24,056 nt of DNA from Silene noctiflora (taxonomy: Eukaryota; Streptophyta; Magnoliopsida; Caryophyllales; Caryophyllaceae), in the NCBI GenBank assembly GCA_009801015.1, contig VHZZ01010059.1, positions 9,936 to 33,991 of the forward strand, written 5' to 3'. The position numbers and the translations under genes are program-made. Below are positions 19,317 to 24,056 of this stretch, one piece after another. The notes beneath the pieces are model-generated. The model was not told where the DNA came from, searched no databases, and saw only the letters and a list, made by a program, of their open reading frames with translations. How positions within the stretch are numbered: position 1 is the stretch's first letter; every line of letters begins with the position of its first letter.

Positions 19317-19596
19317 ATGAAAGTGTACGCCGACTCCGACCTAATCAACCGATCGTATGATAAGGTAAGTCACCATCACCATCTGTATGTCTTGGGTTAG
19401 GGTTATGATTGTGCATAATTGAGTCGTACCATTGTTGTAGGCGTTGATGTCAATGTGTGATGCTCGTATGATTGAATTGATGACTGATGCTACGTGGAAT
19501 GCGGTACAAGTAGGGTTTCCCTACTCAGTTGATTGTAGAACTATATATTGTTTAATGTGTCGATCTTTTAATGTGTACTGTGATATGATTATATGA
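19317..19596 (+). CDS. Possible spliced 67-residue mini-ORF inside the LTR
   Basis: An ATG at 19317 opens 16 codons (MKVYADSDLINRSYDK) ending at an optimal plant donor, AAG/GTAAGT (GT at 19365). A TTGTTGTAG acceptor ends at 19440, giving a 76-base intron. The frame continues in phase 0 for 51 codons to TGA at 19594-19596. I recognise no protein family. It may be a real upstream ORF, a leader intron used for splicing, or chance. Confidence 0.3.
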
Positions 19597-20272
19597 TTGT
19601 GACGATGTTGTGATGGCGATGTTGGTGGTAGATATTGGTGTTGGGTGTGAATGATATTGTGATTTTGTGAGCCATTGTGAGAGGTGGTCTCACCCCCATT
19701 GTTCGCCTCATGCGTTCTCTCAGCGCAAAAGGGATGTGCACATTAAGGGACTTGGGTTATTGTGGTGGTTAGGTGGTGTGGCTGCGGTCCCCACTGGCAG
19801 GGCTATACACTTCGGTGTGTAGTCGGTTACTTGATGTGTGGTGATATGTGGTGTTGATGGCGGTGGTGACGGTGTGGCAGTTTGTTCTGATTTGTAACAT
19901 TGTTTATTTTATATAGTTGTTCAGTTGACCGACCCCGTGTTGTTTGTAAACTGTGATGATCCATTCGGGGATGGTGAGCAGACTGGCTTGCAGGTATAAG
20001 TGATGTATTGGATGCTTGTTTGTGATGATCATGTTTGTGGATGGGAGATCCCTGACGCCGATATTAGTATAGCCGTGATAGAGTCCTCAGTTGTAATAGT
20101 CCATTGATGTAGTTTTGTATTTTCTCGTCCACTTAAAGTATAAATTAATTAAGTGTTGTTCTTGAATGGTCTATTTGATATATACTTACCTCGGGTAACC
20201 GAGATGGTAGCACATTTGGTTGTCAGGGAAGGTCTAGTACATGCTTCCTTGGTAAGTAGGGGTGTTACAAAG

Positions 20273-20284
20273 TGGTATCAGAGC
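20273..20284 (+). other. Primer binding site for initiator tRNA-Met
   Basis: TGGTATCAGAGC is complementary to the 3' end of plant initiator tRNA-Met, the usual primer for plant Ty3/gypsy and Ty1/copia reverse transcription. It lies three bases after the LTR end. Confidence 0.95.
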
Positions 20285-21658
20285 GACAATTTTGGAACCT
20301 GTAACCAATGAACTCAGTGAATATAGTGGGTCAATTAAAAATGAACCTGGTGTATGTATGTTGGGAGCCCCTTATGAATTGGTTTTGGGTGAGAAGGTAC
20401 CCTCATTTCAGGACCCGGCCCCAATGTGCTTAAGCTAGTAACTCGGGTGAGATGTTGTGTTATAGTTACTTATGTGCTATGTGCCAGATGTGAAGTTATG
20501 CCTATGGTCATGTGTGTCTTGTATGTTTTATATGCGTATGCATGATAAATGTCGTTATAGAAGTATGGGTACAGCTAGAGGTGTGAAGTTGTGAATGTAT
20601 TTACTTGCATAGCTGCATGTATGAAGGCAGTTACTTGAGTTGCGTGAACATGCAGATGGAATTGTTGATTTGCTTAAATTTTAGCCTGTAAAGAGTAAGT
20701 GAATCGGGTGTAATGATATCTTATAGAATGGTTTAGTGGGATTCTTGAGTGAAAGACTAACTAGTGACGAGTTTCGGGTCGCTCCTCGGACTCCGAAAGA
20801 TGTACTTTATTGCATGAATAACTGATATGACAACATACTCGTTTAAAGTTTAATATTTTGGGAACTCAACCGAATACAGTGAGTGCACTCGACCGATTCT
20901 GACATACTCGGCCGAGTCCAAGGCACTCGACCGAGTGCGTAAGTGGACAGAATACGGGTTCTGAGCTGTCTATTAAGCACTCGACCGAGTACCCTGGGCA
21001 CTCGACCGAGTGCGACTCGTACTCGACCGAGTGCCTCTGTTTAGACCAATATCGCGATTCAGATTTTAAACATTATAAACCCTTTTTTCCTTCTATTTTT
21101 CGACACATTCTTCTTCAAACTCCCTCTCAAACGTTCTCTCAAATTATTATAACACTCCAAAACTTAAGGATCTTGCTCTAGTGACTTGCAACTCCATCTT
21201 AATCTCTTCCTTGTTCAATCTTTCTCTACTTTCAGGTAATACTGATACCCTTTTGTTTCGTAAGTTTTTTTTGTGATAAATTTCCCCAATTAGGTGATGG
21301 TAGATTTCAGTTTTCATGCTCCAAATTCGTATTGAATGTAATTATCTTCATTAGAATTTGGTTTAGCTCTTGTTTTATGCTAGAAATTGTGATTTTGAAG
21401 CCCAAATCTTGCGAAATTAATCCTGAAATTTCTAGGGTTGATCCCCAAATTTTCATTTTTTTCACTTCAAATCCTCTTTTAAGGTTGAAAAAGGCTATAG
21501 GGTGTTATTTCTATCTTATTTTGCACTTGATTATGGGTATTTTGAGCGAAAAATCCGTCTTAAAGCTTCCCCTTTCTTAGTAATGGAAATCTAAAATTTT
21601 CTCTTTGTTTTCAATTCTTGAACCAAAAGATTTTGTTGTCAATTGATGTTAATGCAGA
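20285..21658 (+). other. Leader of the LTR element with a possible intron
   Basis: There is no coding region here. The leader holds a second palindrome cluster (20887-21032). TTTCAG/GTAATA near 21235 and TTAATGCAG just before the ORF1 start codon could bound an intron at 21236-21657. The stretch is AT-rich with T runs, as plant introns are. Splicing is inferred from the sequence only. Confidence 0.5.
20887..21032. repeat. Cluster of six ACTCGRYCGAGT palindromes in the leader
   Basis: Sites are at 20887 (degenerate last bases), 20906 (ACTCGGCCGAGT), 20925, 20979, 21000 and 21021. The first three are 19 bases apart and the last three 21 apart. The motif is the same as in the LTR cluster. Confidence 0.9.
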
Positions 21659-23244
21659 ATGCCAAGAGCCAACCCTACTCGTCTACCAACCAAGAGATCT
21701 AGGGTTGAGAGAGGGCAATTTAGCCAAGGTTCCGTTGTACCGCTGGTGGGGCAATACCCTACCGTGGTGTTTGCTGACTTTAGGCAAAGGGAGGTGTTTG
21801 TGTCTTTGATGACCCGGACTATCCGCACTACTAGGTGCGTGGATACAAGTATCTTGGGAGAGTTGGGGATTGAGAATGATGTGAGGCACATCTTTGAGAC
21901 CTTGGGGTTGATGGGACTGTATCGACTGAGGAAGCACTCCTACGAGTTCCTTACTTTGGAGTTCTTGACCTCCTTCTCTTACGATGAGGAGGCCGAGACC
22001 TGTCACTTTTGGTTGATGAACCAAACTTTCGACCTGTCTATGGAGGATGTGGCAGAACATCTGGGGGTTGAGAGGCCGACGGCGGATCACTACCTAGATG
22101 TGGCTAAGGAGTGTCAGGCGAGTGAGTACTTGACCATGGTGACGGGGGTGGAGACTAATATGAGTTCTATGTTGATAAATGTAGTTCAACACATCACTTT
22201 GAAGATCTTCTTGAGGATGTTGACGTGTCTTCTCTACGAGCGGAGTGATGTGAGTAAGTTGAACTCACATGAAGTGATGATTCTGATGTCCTACTTGAAC
22301 CCGAAAAGGGAAGAGCGGTTCTACTACAGCCCTCCGGCGATTGTCTGCAACAGCTTGGCTTTCAGGGCTCAGTCTCCATACCGCTACCTTAGTTGTGGGG
22401 CCATTGCTACCCGGTTAGCCTAGAGGCTAGTTAATTTTGAGCCCTCCCCCACCTTTTCCGCCATGTTCGAGAGTGTGCCGACAATGGATAAGGACTATTT
22501 CCTCCACCAGAAATGGCTTAGGGTGATGGATGATAGGACCCTGGCTTGGAGGGTTAGGGGTACTTTATGGATGACCCTGCCCGACCCGGTCAACCTCCCC
22601 GAGGTTGACCCTCTACCGAGTGGACCGACTGCATGCTATCCCCTACCCCGGACTACTTGATCCTGAGGCATGTCCTCATGGACTTGCCGGAGCCGACTTA
22701 CGCCACCGGTAGGAGGAGGTCGGCCCAGACGACCCGCACAACCAGGAGGACTAAGGTAACCAGAGAGGCCCTGGAGGAGACCTCGTTGGTACCGCATGGA
22801 GGACCCATGTACGGGTACTCGAACTACCCTACGGTACACGACCCCAGAGTATATATGAGTGAGCTGACGGAGCGGTTTTCCAACACCTTGGTGTTGAGAG
22901 GGTTGCATGAGATGACCCAGCAGCAGGGGATTGGGGCGGGGCTAGCTCAGCCAGCTTGGTGGAGAGGACCGGGCGACAACAATGGAGTTTTCCATTGTTT
23001 TGGGGTGGATTGGGCTTCATGGGGAGCTACGGAGAGCTTTGGGAGGGGTTGCTTCGTGGGCCCGTGGGGAGCCAACTACGGGAGTCAACTGGATGAGCAG
23101 GGGCAGTGGCTTGGAGGTGGCTACGGTGATCCTCTACCTACCTATGGAGGGGAGCCTGGTGCAGGGCCTTCGGGGTTCTGCGGGGAATTCGATGTTGGGG
23201 GTTCGTCGGGAGAAGGCCAGGAGGAGGAGGAGGATGACAGCTAG
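21659..23244 (+). pseudogene. Athila-like retrotransposon ORF1, interrupted
   Basis: This resembles the ORF1 proteins of Athila-type gypsy elements: VRHIFETLGLMGLYRLRKHS, LTLEFLTSFSYDEEAETCHF and FDLSMEDVAEHLGVERP match the style of their conserved domain. The frame from ATG at 21659 meets TAG at 22421-22423 and then continues in phase to about 22620. It shifts to another frame at about 22620-22640 and ends at 23244 with an Arg/Thr-rich basic stretch, a Gly/Trp-rich section and an acidic tail (GQEEEEDDS). Without the two lesions it would be about 528 residues. Gag-like packaging is the usual role assigned to this ORF. I see no CCHC zinc knuckle. Confidence 0.6.
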
Positions 23245-23485
23245 GATGGTTCTTTCATTTTCTCATTAGTTATTATTTATTGGATTTCTTATGTTTGATT
23301 TGGTGCCTTACGACACGTGATTTTAGACCATTTTTGTAAAGCGGCCATAAGGCCTAAACTCTTTGTCTTCGGATGTTCTTCGTTAACATGTGACTTAGGA
23401 TGACCTCGGGTCATTATGATGGTTTTTGTTGCAGGTACGAGCCGTTGTTGTTTTGTTGTCTTCGGGTGTGATTTGACCTATAGGG

Positions 23486-23650
23486 ACTCGAGCGAGTGCC
23501 AGTAGGTACTCGACCGAGTACCAGTAGCACTCGACCGAGTGCCACATGGGCAGGGAATTGAGTCTTCTGGTCATATTGATCACTCGACCGAATGCGAGGT
23601 ACTCGACCGAGTGTGTGGGACTCGGCCGATGTTCTTTTACTCGGCCGAGT
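23486..23650. repeat. Cluster of seven ACTCGRYCGAGT palindromes after ORF1
   Basis: Sites start at 23486 (ACTCGAGCGAGT), 23508, 23529, 23582 (degenerate), 23601, 23620 (degenerate) and 23639 (ACTCGGCCGAGT). Spacing within sub-groups is again 19-22 bases. Confidence 0.9.
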
Positions 23651-23923
23651 GTCTATACTCCAACCCGGTATTCTTTGCTGCGTGTTGCCTTAGCACGTGT
23701 CCTACTTTTATGGCATGAATGAGGTATACAATGTTAGCCGAGTAGCGGCGTTGAGACATGATCTACTTGAGACCTGAACTAAAAAGGGGGATTGACCTTG
23801 TGGAGTGTTATTGTATGGAGCATAAGCTATGTTTCATGACCTTGATTATTTGACCAACCGATGTTGACACCGTTGTGAGGGTATAGTACAACCGTGACTG
23901 TGACCTTGTCCGAAAGGAAGGTG

Positions 23924-23960
23924 AACTTCGGGGGCGAAGTTCCTTTTAAGGAAGGTAGAG
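23924..23960 (+). other. Hairpin and polypurine-tract-like sequence
   Basis: A perfect 7-base stem, AACTTCG/CGAAGTT with a GGGG loop (23924-23941), is followed by CCTTTTAAGGAAGGTAGAG. Plant gypsy elements commonly end with a similar GAAGTTCCTTTTAAGGGGGG polypurine tract just before the 3' LTR. The next bases, TGCGTTGCGC, do not match the start of the 5' LTR here. This is either a decayed tract or a remnant of another element. Confidence 0.35.
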
Positions 23961-24020
23961 TGCGTTGCGCGCGTGGAAAATCTTGTTAGTCGTTCTGCTA
24001 AAAGCAATGTGAAATCGTGC

Positions 24021-24024
24021 TATA

Positions 24025-24056
<32 letters not shown>
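24021..24056. repeat. (TA)n microsatellite at the window end
   Basis: An alternating TA run with a single G interruption continues to the last base of the window and may extend beyond it. Confidence 0.95.

Larger units (their letters stand above)
18971..20269 (+). repeat. 5' long terminal repeat, 1,299 bases
   Basis: It starts TGTAATACC and ends GGTGTTACA. These ends form the standard TG...CA inverted pair, matching at 8 of 9 bases. The right end is followed after three bases by a tRNA-iMet primer site, and the left end cuts precisely through a LINE reading frame. The LTR contains four palindromic ACTCG(AC/GT)CGAGT sites, a TATA-like box and a plausible spliced mini-ORF. Confidence 0.9.
18971..24056 (+). 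mobile_element. LTR retrotransposon, Ty3/gypsy Athila-like, left part
   Basis: It comprises a 5' LTR (18971-20269), a primer binding site (20273-20284), a long leader, an Athila-like ORF1 (21659-23244, broken) and non-coding sequence to the window edge. No protease, reverse transcriptase or integrase is seen in the 812 bases after ORF1. The element interrupts a LINE between 18970 and 18971. Its 5-base target duplication would be ACCAG (18966-18970), but the right copy is outside the window. Family assignment rests on ORF1 style and is tentative. Confidence 0.82.

Noticed and set aside
20887-21032. CRISPR-like array of spaced short repeats
   Set aside because: The repeats are 12-base palindromes inside a plant retrotransposon leader. 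Spacers are only 7-9 bases within sub-groups and there are no cas genes.
22636-22908. Minus-strand 90-codon frame opposite the retrotransposon ORF1
   Set aside because: It is a mirror frame of the GC-richer ORF1 coding sequence, which explains its openness.

Overview
This window looks like repeat-rich nuclear DNA of a flowering plant. One host gene with GT-AG introns is surrounded by nested transposons of plant families: a Mutator-like element carrying a plant mobile domain gene, a plant L1-type LINE with a DUF4283 ORF1, a Ty3/gypsy (Athila-like) LTR element with a tRNA-iMet primer site, and several MITEs. The style of the repeats suggests Caryophyllales, perhaps a Silene-like plant, but this is inference and no marker fixes the species.

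Layout. About 1-540: AT-rich DNA ending in a small hairpin-rich repeat. About 541-5485: a decayed Mutator-like element with long degenerate inverted ends. It holds two convergent genes: a FAR1/MULE-type transposase on the plus strand and a plant mobile domain (PMD) gene on the minus strand. Their stop codons lie 20 bases apart, and both genes are broken by stops and frameshifts. About 5486-7380: intergenic DNA with MITE remnants and a short tandem repeat. 7383-14929, minus strand: the only intact host gene, a TIC22-like chloroplast protein import component. Seven exons, all in phase 0, give 288 residues. Its third intron contains a 2.2 kb element that is almost entirely one inverted repeat with arms of about 1 kb. 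15020-15180: the TIC22 upstream region, with a telo-box and a hairpin repeat. 15220-15661: a hAT-like element made of GGGTCGGGT-type sequence. 15664-15793: half of a MITE. 15794-18970: a LINE truncated at its 5' end and full of lesions. 18971 to the window end: an LTR retrotransposon inserted in the LINE, with a 1,299-base 5' LTR, a primer binding site, a leader, an interrupted Athila-like ORF1, and no pol in view.

The insertion order at the right can be read directly: MITE first, then LINE, then LTR element. The TIC22 gene has an open frame across all seven exons and good splice sites despite its large intronic insertion. Every transposon coding region seen is broken.

The observations most worth following are: the transcribed giant inverted repeat inside a TIC22 intron; a duplicated splice acceptor at its last exon whose use would truncate the protein; the MuDR-like convergent pairing of transposase and PMD genes; three clusters of a 12-base palindrome in the non-coding zones of the LTR element; and a predicted spliced mini-ORF inside its LTR.
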